DNA from: an uncultured Clostridia bacterium
GTDB taxonomy: Bacteria > Bacillota > Clostridia > Oscillospirales > Acutalibacteraceae
Direction: 5' to 3'
NCBI GenBank assembly: GCA_944384865.1
Contig: CALWVC010000090.1
Span: 1-6,109 of the forward strand
Length of the DNA stretch: 6,109 nt
Position numbers and translations under genes: made by a program. The notes beneath the pieces are model-generated. The model searched no databases and was not told where the DNA came from. It saw only the letters and a list, made by a program, of their open reading frames with translations. Below, piece by piece: positions 1 through 6,011 of the stretch. The number at the start of each line of letters is the position of its first letter. Positions within the stretch are counted from its first letter, which is position 1.

Positions 1-1
1 G

Positions 2-349
2 GCGGGCTTTCGCGCAACATATATTCTCGATGCGGCGCGTAAGCTGGCTGCCGGGCAGATTGACCAGTCTTTTTTACAGAGCGCGCCGTATGAACAGGCC
101 CGGGCGGCGCTGATGGAGATCCGGGGCGTCGGCCCGAAGGTGGCCGACTGTGTGCTGCTGTTTTCCTGCGGGCGGTTTGAAGCGTTTCCGATGGACGTAT
201 GGATGCGCCGGGTGACGGCGGCGCTGTATCCCGGCGGGCTGCCCGCCTGCTTTGACGGGTATGGCGGCATCGCCCAGCAGTATCTGTTTGCCTATGCCCG
301 TGCCGGCGGCCTGGACGCGGAATGTAAAGGCTCCGGCCGGGGCGCCTGA
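2..349 (+). CDS. ogg: 8-oxoguanine DNA glycosylase (OGG1-like, HhH-GPD superfamily), C-terminal part, 5' end outside window
   Basis: The open frame enters from the left edge and gives the last 115 residues of a base-excision repair glycosylase/AP lyase, which removes 8-oxoguanine opposite cytosine. Seen in the sequence: the helix-hairpin-helix at fragment residues 37-55 contains GVGPKVADC, where K46 matches the catalytic lysine of human OGG1 (K249 in GVGTKVADC). The following PMDVW segment places D65 at the catalytic aspartate (D268 in human OGG1, VPVDVH). Near the C-terminus, residues 89-100 read GIAQQYLFAYAR, the usual end of the family's glycosylase fold. The N-terminal domain and start codon lie outside the window. 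The reading frame is intact to its TGA, with a short Gly/Arg-rich tail after the conserved part. AlkA-type 3-methyladenine glycosylases share the fold, but the KVADC motif favours OGG. The gene appears to end its transcription unit, because a terminator and a new promoter follow. Confidence 0.88.
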   Translation, partial: AGFRATYILDAARKLAAGQIDQSFLQSAPYEQARAALMEIRGVGPKVADCVLLFSCGRFEAFPMDVWMRRVTAALYPGGLPACFDGYGGIAQQYLFAYARAGGLDAECKGSGRGA

Positions 350-451
350 ACAGCCGGCAACGGCTATATGCATACAGCGGCGGCCGGTTTTTTGGTATGG
401 CGGCGGGCTGTAAAAACGGTTGATCAGAGATTGGGCGCGTTTTGTTTCGTC

Positions 452-487
452 GGCGTCCGCCGCTTTTGACGGCGGGTGCTGTTTTTT
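452..487 (+). terminator. Rho-independent terminator downstream of the glycosylase gene
   Basis: The arm at 452-462 pairs with 470-480. The core is CCGCCG with CGGCGG, extended by G-C and G-U pairs, around a 7-nt loop at 463-469. After one G comes a run of six T at 482-487. It lies about 100 nt past the glycosylase stop and about 95 nt before the next start codon. The simplest reading is termination of the upstream transcript. The TTGACG at 466-471 straddles the loop and 3' arm and is not taken as a promoter element. Confidence 0.62.
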
Positions 488-525
488 GATGAAAACCGGT
501 TATACTATATGCGCCCTTGCATTTT

Positions 526-555
526 TTGACGGGGCGTGGTATCCTGTTGTAAAAT
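526..555 (+). promoter_or_regulatory. Sigma-A-type promoter for the pyrK-GNAT fusion gene
   Basis: The -35 box TTGACG (526-531) and the -10 box TAAAAT (550-555) are separated by 18 bp; each differs from consensus at one position. Transcription would start near 562, leaving a leader of about 20 nt that just holds the ribosome binding site AAAGGG (572-577) before the ATG at 582. The position after the upstream terminator supports an independent transcription unit. Confidence 0.65.
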
Positions 556-581
556 GAGCTGGTTATTTTCGAAAGGGCGGG

Positions 582-1784
582 ATGTACTTGCAATATACCG
601 ATGAACGCTGTGAAATTCTCAGCAACCGTCAGATCGCCGACGGGATCTTTGACCTGACGGTCAGAGCGGATTATTTGGCGCAAAACGCGGGTTGCGGGCA
701 GTTTGCCAATATTTTATGCGGCGGGCTGATGCTTCGCCGCCCGATTTCGATCTGCGACACCGACCCCAAAGCAGGCACCGCGCGGTTTGTATATCAGGTG
801 AAGGGCAAGGGCACTGCCTGGCTGTCACAGCAGCCGGCCGGCGCGTCTTTACAGATTTTTGGTCCGCTGGGTCGGGGCTTTTCGTTTATCAAAAAACCGG
901 CGCAGGTGGTGTTGATCGGCGGCGGTATCGGTTCTCCGCCGATGCTGAAAACCGCCAGGACCGCCGCAGAACTGGGCATTGACGTTCATGTGATTTTAGG
1001 CTTTCGCTCCAGACAGGCAGTGATTTTAGAGCAGGATTTTAAACAGGTCGCGCAGACCGTAACCGTCTGCACCGACGACGGCAGCTATGGTATACACGGT
1101 TTTGTTACCCAGCCGCTGCAGCCGCTGTTGCAGCAGGGCGCGGGCTGCGTGATGGCCTGCGGCCCGACGCCGATGCTCAAAAACGTGGCGGGCATGTGCG
1201 CCGATGCGAGAACCCCGTGTTTCGTATCGTTGGAAGAACGGATGGGCTGCGGCGTTGGGGCCTGCGTGTGCTGCGTCTGTAAGATCCGGGTGCGGGGGTT
1301 TTCGGGCTATCAGCAGGTTTGTAAGGCCGGCCCGGTATTCGACGGGCGCAGTGTAGTATGGTATCAGACCAAAACGCTGGAAAGCGGGCAGTTTGACGAT
1401 GCAAAAGCGGTGCGGCTGTCGGTGTTTTGCGACGAGCAGGGGTATGATCCGGCCGCGGAATTCGACGAGCTGGACGCGTATGCGACCCATCTGGCGGTAT
1501 ATGACGGCGCAAAACCGATTGCCACCGGCCGGGTATTGCCGCCGGAGGACGGGGTTTGCAAAATCGGCCGGATCGCGGTATTACAGCCTTACCGGGGCCG
1601 GTCGGTGGGCCGGTATCTGGTTGAAGACCTGATCGAGGCCGCCCGGCAGCAGGGCGCCGCCGCCATCCGGGTAGACGCGCAGGTGCAGGCGATGCCTTTT
1701 TATCAGAAGCTGGGCTTTGTCCCCTATGGCGAGGAGCATCCCGACGGACATGTCCCGCATATGTATATGGAGCGTAAACTGTAG
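582..1784 (+). CDS. pyrK: PyrK-like dihydroorotate dehydrogenase electron-transfer subunit fused to a C-terminal GNAT N-acetyltransferase domain
   Basis: Two complete domains share one frame of 400 residues. Residues about 1-260 are a PyrK-type flavoprotein, which in PyrDB enzymes passes electrons from dihydroorotate dehydrogenase to NAD+. Visible motifs are the FAD-binding RRPIS (52-56), the nucleotide-binding IGGGIGSPP (112-120), ACGPTPML (192-199), and a [2Fe-2S] site formed by C223, C228, C231 and C247, with spacing close to Lactococcus PyrK. The stretch PVFDGRSVVW (251-260) is a typical PyrK C-terminus. Residues about 261-400 are a GNAT acetyltransferase of the YjcF/ElaA-like type: FCDEQG (282-287), EFDELD (293-298), the acetyl-CoA loop around YRGRSVGRYL (337-346), PFYQKLGF (372-379) and the ending PHMYMERKL. 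The junction has no linker, and no ATG in this frame would allow separate translation of the second domain. The ATG start has AAAGGG four bases upstream. It is flanked by its own promoter and terminator, with no pyrD in view. The acetyl acceptor is unknown. Both domain assignments are firm; the joint function is not. Confidence 0.88.
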   Translation: MYLQYTDERCEILSNRQIADGIFDLTVRADYLAQNAGCGQFANILCGGLMLRRPISICDTDPKAGTARFVYQVKGKGTAWLSQQPAGASLQIFGPLGRGFSFIKKPAQVVLIGGGIGSPPMLKTARTAAELGIDVHVILGFRSRQAVILEQDFKQVAQTVTVCTDDGSYGIHGFVTQPLQPLLQQGAGCVMACGPTPMLKNVAGMCADARTPCFVSLEERMGCGVGACVCCVCKIRVRGFSGYQQVCKAGPVFDGRSVVWYQTKTLESGQFDDAKAVRLSVFCDEQGYDPAAEFDELDAYATHLAVYDGAKPIATGRVLPPEDGVCKIGRIAVLQPYRGRSVGRYLVEDLIEAARQQGAAAIRVDAQVQAMPFYQKLGFVPYGEEHPDGHVPHMYMERKL

Positions 1785-1799
1785 CTTTATATAAAAACC

Positions 1800-1830
1800 A
1801 CACGCCGGTCTACAAGGCCGGCGTGTTTTT
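1800..1830 (+). terminator. Rho-independent terminator after the fusion gene
   Basis: The arm CACGCCGGTC (1801-1810) pairs with 1816-1825 (eight Watson-Crick pairs, one G-U, one C-G) around a 5-nt loop, followed by five T at 1826-1830. It begins 16 nt after the stop codon. The AAAAA run at 1793-1797 would give a T run on the opposite strand, so some bidirectional activity is possible. Confidence 0.82.
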
Positions 1831-2072
1831 GTGCATTGGTCGGTAAAACTGCCCGTTTTGGGCGCATACCGGCAACGCTCATTCAACCGGCTGACCTGTT
1901 ACGGCCGGGACGTCCGCCCAGATAGGTGCAATTTCATCGGCGCCGTTGCGTTTTTGCCGGTTTGCGTCTGAAGTTGTCTGCGCGCCACCCTTGTTTTTCG
2001 TCAAAATCGCTTGTTTTTTAAAATGCCGGGAACACGCGCCGCGATCGGGTTTTTCGCGATTGTCACAAATTT
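1831..2072. other. Non-coding stretch upstream of the nifJ control region
   Basis: No convincing gene is seen. The longest forward frame from a GTG at 1831 runs about 49 codons to a TGA without a ribosome binding site, and resembles nothing recognisable. GC-rich up to about 1990, it then becomes T-rich. A 9-bp direct repeat CTTGTTTTT occurs at 1990-1998 and 2010-2018, exactly 20 bp apart. CGCGAT also appears twice (2040-2045 and 2055-2060). None of these can be tied to a known element from sequence alone. Confidence 0.5.
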
Positions 2073-2103
2073 ATCAATAAAAATTTTGTGAAAATTTATT
2101 GAT
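2073..2103. repeat. AT-rich inverted repeat just upstream of the nifJ promoter
   Basis: ATCAATAAA (2073-2081) is the exact reverse complement of TTTATTGAT (2095-2103). Inside it, TTTT (2084-2087) and AAAA (2091-2094) pair around GTG, so the arms total 13 bp with a two-base bulge. The centre lies about 34 bp upstream of the proposed -35 box. It could be an operator for a dimeric regulator, or an UP-like A/T tract. It does not match the Rex consensus well enough to name the regulator. Confidence 0.5.
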
Positions 2104-2121
2104 TTTTTATGTTTTTTCTGC

Positions 2122-2150
2122 TTTACAATGTTATAGGAAAGTGGTAAAAT
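2122..2150 (+). promoter_or_regulatory. Extended -10 promoter of the pyruvate:ferredoxin oxidoreductase gene
   Basis: The -35 box TTTACA (2122-2127) is separated by 17 bp from the -10 box TAAAAT (2145-2150), which is preceded by TGG, an extended -10 (TGn) element. Transcription would start near 2157, giving a leader of about 69 nt. An overlapping weaker alternative is TTGATT (2099-2104) with TACAAT (2124-2129) at a 19-bp spacing. The AT-rich upstream tract fits a strongly expressed gene. Confidence 0.68.
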
Positions 2151-2166
2151 TGGTAACGTGAAATTT

Positions 2167-2188
2167 GATACCGGTTCGATACCGGTAT
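2167..2188 (+). promoter_or_regulatory. Leader stem-loop / tandem ACCGGT palindromes
   Basis: GATACCGGT occurs twice in direct repeat (2167-2175 and 2178-2186), with starts 11 bp apart. ATACCGGT (2168-2175) is also the reverse complement of ACCGGTAT (2181-2188), so the leader RNA could fold into an 8-bp hairpin with a 5-nt loop. It lies about 10-30 nt past the predicted transcription start and ends 23 nt before the Shine-Dalgarno. It could be a DNA operator, since two palindromic sites about one helical turn apart lie on one face, or an RNA structure stabilising the 5' end. No T run follows, so it is not a terminator. Confidence 0.5.
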
Positions 2189-2211
2189 TTAGTTGAACAT
2201 TCCAATTTTTC

Positions 2212-2217
2212 AGGAGG
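2212..2217 (+). promoter_or_regulatory. Shine-Dalgarno that fixes the nifJ start at 2226
   Basis: AGGAGG is a full consensus site, 8 nt before ATG 2226. The same frame stays open upstream to a TTG at 2193, but that codon has no ribosome binding site and would place this Shine-Dalgarno inside the coding region. The protein from 2226 begins MARKMKTMDGNTA, the normal family N-terminus. Confidence 0.9.
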
Positions 2218-2225
2218 AAGTTATT

Positions 2226-5200
2226 ATGGCCAGAAAAATGAAGACCATGGACGGTAACACCGCTACCGCATACGCCTCGTATGCCTTTACCGACGTTGCC
2301 GCCATCTATCCCATTACCCCGTCGTCTCCCATGGCGGAGGAAACCGACAAAATGGCGGTAGCGGGAACCAAAAACCTGTTCGGGCAGGAGGTGCAGCTTT
2401 CTGAAATGCAGTCAGAGGGCGGCGCGGCCGGCGCGGTGCACGGCGCTTTGGCAGCCGGTGCGCTGACCACCACCTATACGGCGTCGCAGGGACTGCTGCT
2501 GATGATCCCCAATATGTATAAAATCGCCGGCGAGCTGCTGCCGGGCGTTATCCATGTTTCCGCCCGCTGCGTTGCGTCGCACGCGCTGAACATTTTCGGT
2601 GATCATTCCGATATTTACGCCTGCCGGCAGACCGGTTTTGCGATGCTGTGTTCCAACAGCCCGCAGGAGGCGATGGATCTGGCCGCGGTGGCGCATCTGT
2701 CTGCGATCAAGGGCAGAGTGCCGTTTTTACATTTCTTTGACGGTTTCAGAACCTCTCATGAGGTGCAGAAGATCGAGGTGTGGGACTATAAGGACCTTGA
2801 TGATATGCTGGATAAAGACGCGGTGAACGAGTTCCGCCGCCGCTCTTTGAATCCGGAGCATCCCGCGCAGCGCGGTACGGCGCAGAACCCGGATATCTTC
2901 TTCCAGATGCGCGAGGCCTGCAATAAATATTATGACGCGATCGTCGGCGTAACCGAAGATTATATGAATCAGGTCAACGCCAAGATCGGCACCAAATACA
3001 AGCTGTTCAACTATTACGGCGCCAGAGACGCCGAGCGGGTGATCATCGCAATGGGCTCGGTCTGCGAGACCGCTGAAGAGACCATCGACTATCTGAACGC
3101 CAGAGGCGAAAAGGTTGGTCTGGTGAAGGTACACCTCTATCGTCCGTTCTCGGCAAAACATCTGATCGCCGCGCTGCCCAAGACGGTGAAAAAGATCTCG
3201 GTGCTGGACCGCACCAAGGAACCCGGTTCCATCGGCGAGCCGCTGTATCTGGACGTTGTGGCCGCGCTGCATGACAGCAAATATGCCGATGTCCCGGTGT
3301 ATACCGGCCGGTACGGCCTGGGTTCAAAAGACACCACCCCCGGTCAGATCATCGCGGTATATGCCAATATGGCGATGAACAATCCGAAAAAGCGCTTCAC
3401 CATCGGTATCGACGACGATGTGACCAAGCTTTCTCTGAAAGTCAAGGAAGAGCCGGACACCGCCCCCAAAGGCACGCACGCCTGCAAATTCTGGGGTCTG
3501 GGCGCCGACGGTACGGTGGGCGCAAACAAAAACTCCATCAAGATCATCGGCGACAACACCGATATGTATGCCCAGGGCTATTTCTCCTATGACTCCAAAA
3601 AATCCGGCGGCGTTACCGTTTCGCACCTGCGGTTTGGTAAAAAGCCGATTAAATCCACCTATCTGATCAACCAGGCGGACTTTGTGGCCTGCCACAATCC
3701 TTCTTATATGGATAAATACGATATCGTTGAGGATATCAAGCCCGGCGGAACCTTCCTGCTCAACTGTTCCTGGAATGTCGACGAGCTGACAGAAAAACTG
3801 CCCGGCAAGGTCAAACGTTATATCGCCAAGAACAATATCAAATTTTACACCATCGACGCCACCCACATCGCGATGGAGCTGGGTCTGGGCGGCCGTGTCA
3901 ACACCATTTTACAGGCAGCGTTCTTCAAGCTTTCCAAGATCATCCCGGCCGACCGGGCGGTCGAGCTGATGAAAGCCGCCGCTACCAAGTCCTATGGCAA
4001 AAAGGGCGAAAAAGTGGTTGCGATGAACCATGCTGCGATTGAGCGCGGCATCGACGGCGCGAAAAAGGTCAAGGTTCCGGCCGAATGGGCCAAGGCGAAA
4101 GACGTGGCGGCAGAAAAAAAGGTTACCGGCGACAACAAAAAGCTGGTTTCTTATGTGGAGAACATTCTCGAGCCGATCAACGCCCAGCGCGGCGACAAGC
4201 TGCCGGTATCGGTGTTTGTTGACGGTGCAGACGGCGAGGTACCGCTGGGCTCCGCCGCCTATGAGAAACGCGGTATCGCGGTCAATGTGCCCGAGTGGAA
4301 TCCCGACAACTGCATCCAGTGTAACTTCTGCTCTTATGTCTGTCCGCATGCGGTTATTCGCCCCTATGCGCTGACCGAGACAGAGGCCAATAATGCGCCG
4401 GCAGACATGAAATATAAAAACATGACCGGCATGCCGGATCTGAAATTTGCAATGACCGTTTCGGTGCTCGACTGTACCGGCTGCGGTTCCTGCGTCAACG
4501 TCTGCCCGGGCATGAAGGGCAATAAGGCGCTGACCATGAAACCGCTGGAGACCCAGATCGCCCAGCAAGAATCCTTTACCTATGGCGGCTCGCTGCCGGA
4601 AAAACCGGAGGTTGCTGAGAAATTTAAAGAAACCACTGTCAAGGGCAGCCAGTTCAAACAGCCGCTGTTGGAGTTCTCCGGCGCCTGCGCGGGCTGCGGC
4701 GAAACGCCTTATGCCAAGCTGGCGACCCAGCTGTTCGGCGACAGAATGTATATTGCCAATGCCACCGGCTGCTCGTCCATCTGGGGCGGTTCTTCGCCCT
4801 CCACGCCGTATACCACAAACAGAGAGGGACATGGCCCGGCGTGGCAGAATTCTCTGTTTGAAGACAACGCCGAGTTCGGTTACGGTATGCTGATGGCAAA
4901 CAAGGCGATTCGCGAGCGTTTGAAGATGCATGCTGAAAATATTGTGAATAATTGCGATTGCGGCGTGACTGACGCGGCCAAAGCGTGGCTGGAAACCTTT
5001 GACGACAGCACGGCGAACAAAGAGCCGGCAGCCAAATTCCTTGCGGCGCTGAAAGCGGCGAAGCCCTCTGCGGCGCTGAAAGCGGATGTAGACGCGATTA
5101 TCGCCGACGGCGACTATCTGGCCAAAAAATCGGTCTGGATCTTCGGCGGCGACGGCTGGGCCTATGATATCGGCTTCGGCGGGCTGGATCATGTGCTTGC

Positions 5201-5765
5201 TTCCGGTGAGGACGTCAACATCCTGGTGTTTGATACCGAGGTGTATTCCAATACCGGCGGTCAGGCTTCCAAAGCGACGCCTACCGGCGCGATTGCCCAG
5301 TTTGCTGCGGGCGGCAAGGTTGTTAAGAAAAAAGATCTGGCCGGCATTGCCATGAGCTACGGTTACGTCTATGTAGCCCAGATCGCCCAGGGCGCAGATT
5401 ATAACCAGTGCATCAAGGCCTTCACCGAGGCGGAAAGCTATAAAGGCCCGTCGATCATCATCGGCTATGCGCCGTGTATCAACCACGGTATCCGCGGCGG
5501 TATGACGATTGCCCAGTCTGAAGAAAAAGCGGCGGTCGCTTCCGGTTACTGGAACCTGTTCCGGTTTGATCCCCGGAAAGAGAAGCCCTTTACCCTCGAC
5601 AGCAAAGAGCCTACCGAGAGCTATCAGGACTTTATTCTCAACGAGGTGCGTTACAGCTCGCTGAAACGCGCGTTCCCCGAAAAGGCGGAGAATCTGTTCG
5701 CCAGGGCGGAGGCCGACGCGAAAAAGCGGTATGAGATGCTCAAAGAGCGCGCCGACGCTGAATAA
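2226..5765 (+). CDS. nifJ: Pyruvate:ferredoxin (flavodoxin) oxidoreductase, single-chain, complete
   Basis: This 1179-residue cytosolic homodimeric enzyme of anaerobes converts pyruvate and CoA to acetyl-CoA and CO2 while reducing ferredoxin. Numbering from ATG 2226 agrees with Desulfovibrio africanus PFOR at the N-terminus: T31 in YPITPSSP, E64 in SEMQSEGG and R114 in VSARC, all active-site residues there. Domain order is pyrimidine-binding domain (about 1-250), CoA-binding domain (about 260-400), a gamma-like domain (about 415-620), then a two-[4Fe-4S] ferredoxin domain with C696, C699, C702, C706 and C750, C753, C756, C760. The thiamine-diphosphate domain (about 810-1170) carries the third-cluster cysteines C821, C824, C849 and C1084, plus the GDG...N motif (975-977, N1009). 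It lacks the C-terminal extension that shields the D. africanus enzyme from oxygen, which suggests ordinary oxygen sensitivity. No frameshift or missing key residue was seen. The gene is monocistronic, with a strong promoter and ribosome binding site. Substrate preference for pyruvate over other 2-oxoacids is inferred from overall resemblance. Confidence 0.97.
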   Translation: MARKMKTMDGNTATAYASYAFTDVAAIYPITPSSPMAEETDKMAVAGTKNLFGQEVQLSEMQSEGGAAGAVHGALAAGALTTTYTASQGLLLMIPNMYKIAGELLPGVIHVSARCVASHALNIFGDHSDIYACRQTGFAMLCSNSPQEAMDLAAVAHLSAIKGRVPFLHFFDGFRTSHEVQKIEVWDYKDLDDMLDKDAVNEFRRRSLNPEHPAQRGTAQNPDIFFQMREACNKYYDAIVGVTEDYMNQVNAKIGTKYKLFNYYGARDAERVIIAMGSVCETAEETIDYLNARGEKVGLVKVHLYRPFSAKHLIAALPKTVKKISVLDRTKEPGSIGEPLYLDVVAALHDSKYADVPVYTGRYGLGSKDTTPGQIIAVYANMAMNNPKKRFTIGIDDDVTKLSLKVKEEPDTAPKGTHACKFWGLGADGTVGANKNSIKIIGDNTDMYAQGYFSYDSKKSGGVTVSHLRFGKKPIKSTYLINQADFVACHNPSYMDKYDIVEDIKPGGTFLLNCSWNVDELTEKLPGKVKRYIAKNNIKFYTIDATHIAMELGLGGRVNTILQAAFFKLSKIIPADRAVELMKAAATKSYGKKGEKVVAMNHAAIERGIDGAKKVKVPAEWAKAKDVAAEKKVTGDNKKLVSYVENILEPINAQRGDKLPVSVFVDGADGEVPLGSAAYEKRGIAVNVPEWNPDNCIQCNFCSYVCPHAVIRPYALTETEANNAPADMKYKNMTGMPDLKFAMTVSVLDCTGCGSCVNVCPGMKGNKALTMKPLETQIAQQESFTYGGSLPEKPEVAEKFKETTVKGSQFKQPLLEFSGACAGCGETPYAKLATQLFGDRMYIANATGCSSIWGGSSPSTPYTTNREGHGPAWQNSLFEDNAEFGYGMLMANKAIRERLKMHAENIVNNCDCGVTDAAKAWLETFDDSTANKEPAAKFLAALKAAKPSAALKADVDAIIADGDYLAKKSVWIFGGDGWAYDIGFGGLDHVLASGEDVNILVFDTEVYSNTGGQASKATPTGAIAQFAAGGKVVKKKDLAGIAMSYGYVYVAQIAQGADYNQCIKAFTEAESYKGPSIIIGYAPCINHGIRGGMTIAQSEEKAAVASGYWNLFRFDPRKEKPFTLDSKEPTESYQDFILNEVRYSSLKRAFPEKAENLFARAEADAKKRYEMLKERADAE

Positions 5766-5779
5766 CAGATTACAATCTG

Positions 5780-5812
5780 AAAAGACAGGCGAGATTTCGC
5801 CTGTCTTTTTTT
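5780..5812 (+). terminator. Rho-independent terminator of nifJ
   Basis: AAAGACAGGCGA (5781-5792) pairs perfectly with 5797-5808 across a GATT tetraloop, and A5780 with T5809 can add a thirteenth pair. The T run spans 5806-5812. It starts 15 nt after the nifJ stop codon. Confidence 0.92.
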
Positions 5813-5873
5813 GCGGAAGCCGGAAAGGTCTTATCGCTGCACACCGTACAGGCGACTTTATCAAGCTGCTTTT

Positions 5874-5934
5874 AAACCTTCAAAAAGGCCCGCTTTGGTT
5901 TTATCAACCAAAGCGGGCCTTTTTGAAGGTTTTT
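5874..5934. terminator. Perfect 27-bp inverted repeat, probable bidirectional terminator between convergent genes
   Basis: Bases 5874-5900 are the exact reverse complement of 5906-5932, with a 5-nt loop (TTATC). The GC-rich core GGCCCGC/GCGGGCC is bordered by A5 (5882-5886) and T5 (5920-5924), so each strand has a hairpin followed by a T run. The pairing continues outward through CCTTC/GAAGG and AAA/TTT. It lies between nifJ (+) and the convergent gene (-), as expected for a shared terminator and a backstop to the hairpin at 5780. Confidence 0.85.
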
Positions 5935-5963
5935 CAATCTGTATTGTATTGCCCTTTGATCTG

Positions 5964-6008
5964 AAAAAACGCAATCAGGCGCTTTGCCGGTTTTGCATCC
6001 GGCAGCGC
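5964..6008 (-). terminator. Weak candidate terminator of the minus-strand gene
   Basis: On the minus strand, GCGC plus TGCCGG (6008-5999) pairs with CCGGCA plus GCGC (5990-5979) with a two-base bulge, starting just after the stop codon. A run of six T (complement of 5964-5969) follows, but about 9 nt beyond the stem, farther than usual. The perfect hairpin at 5874-5934 is a better terminator for this gene. Confidence 0.3.
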
Positions 6009-6011
6009 ATC

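Noticed and set aside
352..393. Possible terminator directly after the glycosylase stop (AGCCG/CGGCT mini-hairpin, then TTTTTT at 388-393)
   Set aside because: The 5-bp stem is not adjacent to the T run, and pairing the GC-rich block before the T run needs a loop of about 26 nt. The hairpin at 452-487 is better formed.
420..436. Possible PyrR-binding loop (GATCAGAGATTGG) ahead of pyrK
   Set aside because: It only partly resembles the PyrR anti-antiterminator consensus, missing a conserved C and the GG-pyrimidine part. No promoter is seen upstream from which it would be transcribed.
486..506. TTGATG (486-491) and TATACT (501-506) as a promoter
   Set aside because: The spacing is only 9 bp, and the next TTGACG (466-471) is 29 bp away inside a hairpin. 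No usable -35 box is found at 16-19 bp.
1026..1803. Minus-strand open frames opposite the pyrK-GNAT gene
   Set aside because: They are arginine- and proline-rich translations typical of shadow frames, with no ribosome binding site or known motifs, against a plus-strand gene with strong motifs throughout.
1831..1980. Short GTG-initiated frame of about 49 codons
   Set aside because: It has no ribosome binding site, begins right at the terminator T run and shows no recognisable protein features.
2061..2103. Rex operator upstream of nifJ
   Set aside because: TTGTGAA (2086-2092) is present as one half-site, but the partner half-site at the required spacing (TTCACAA or TTAACAA) is absent.
3909..5864. 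Long minus-strand open frame of 651 codons opposite nifJ
   Set aside because: It lies entirely antisense to a clearly functional gene, has no recognisable domain and follows from the GC-biased codon use of nifJ. It also runs through the nifJ terminator.
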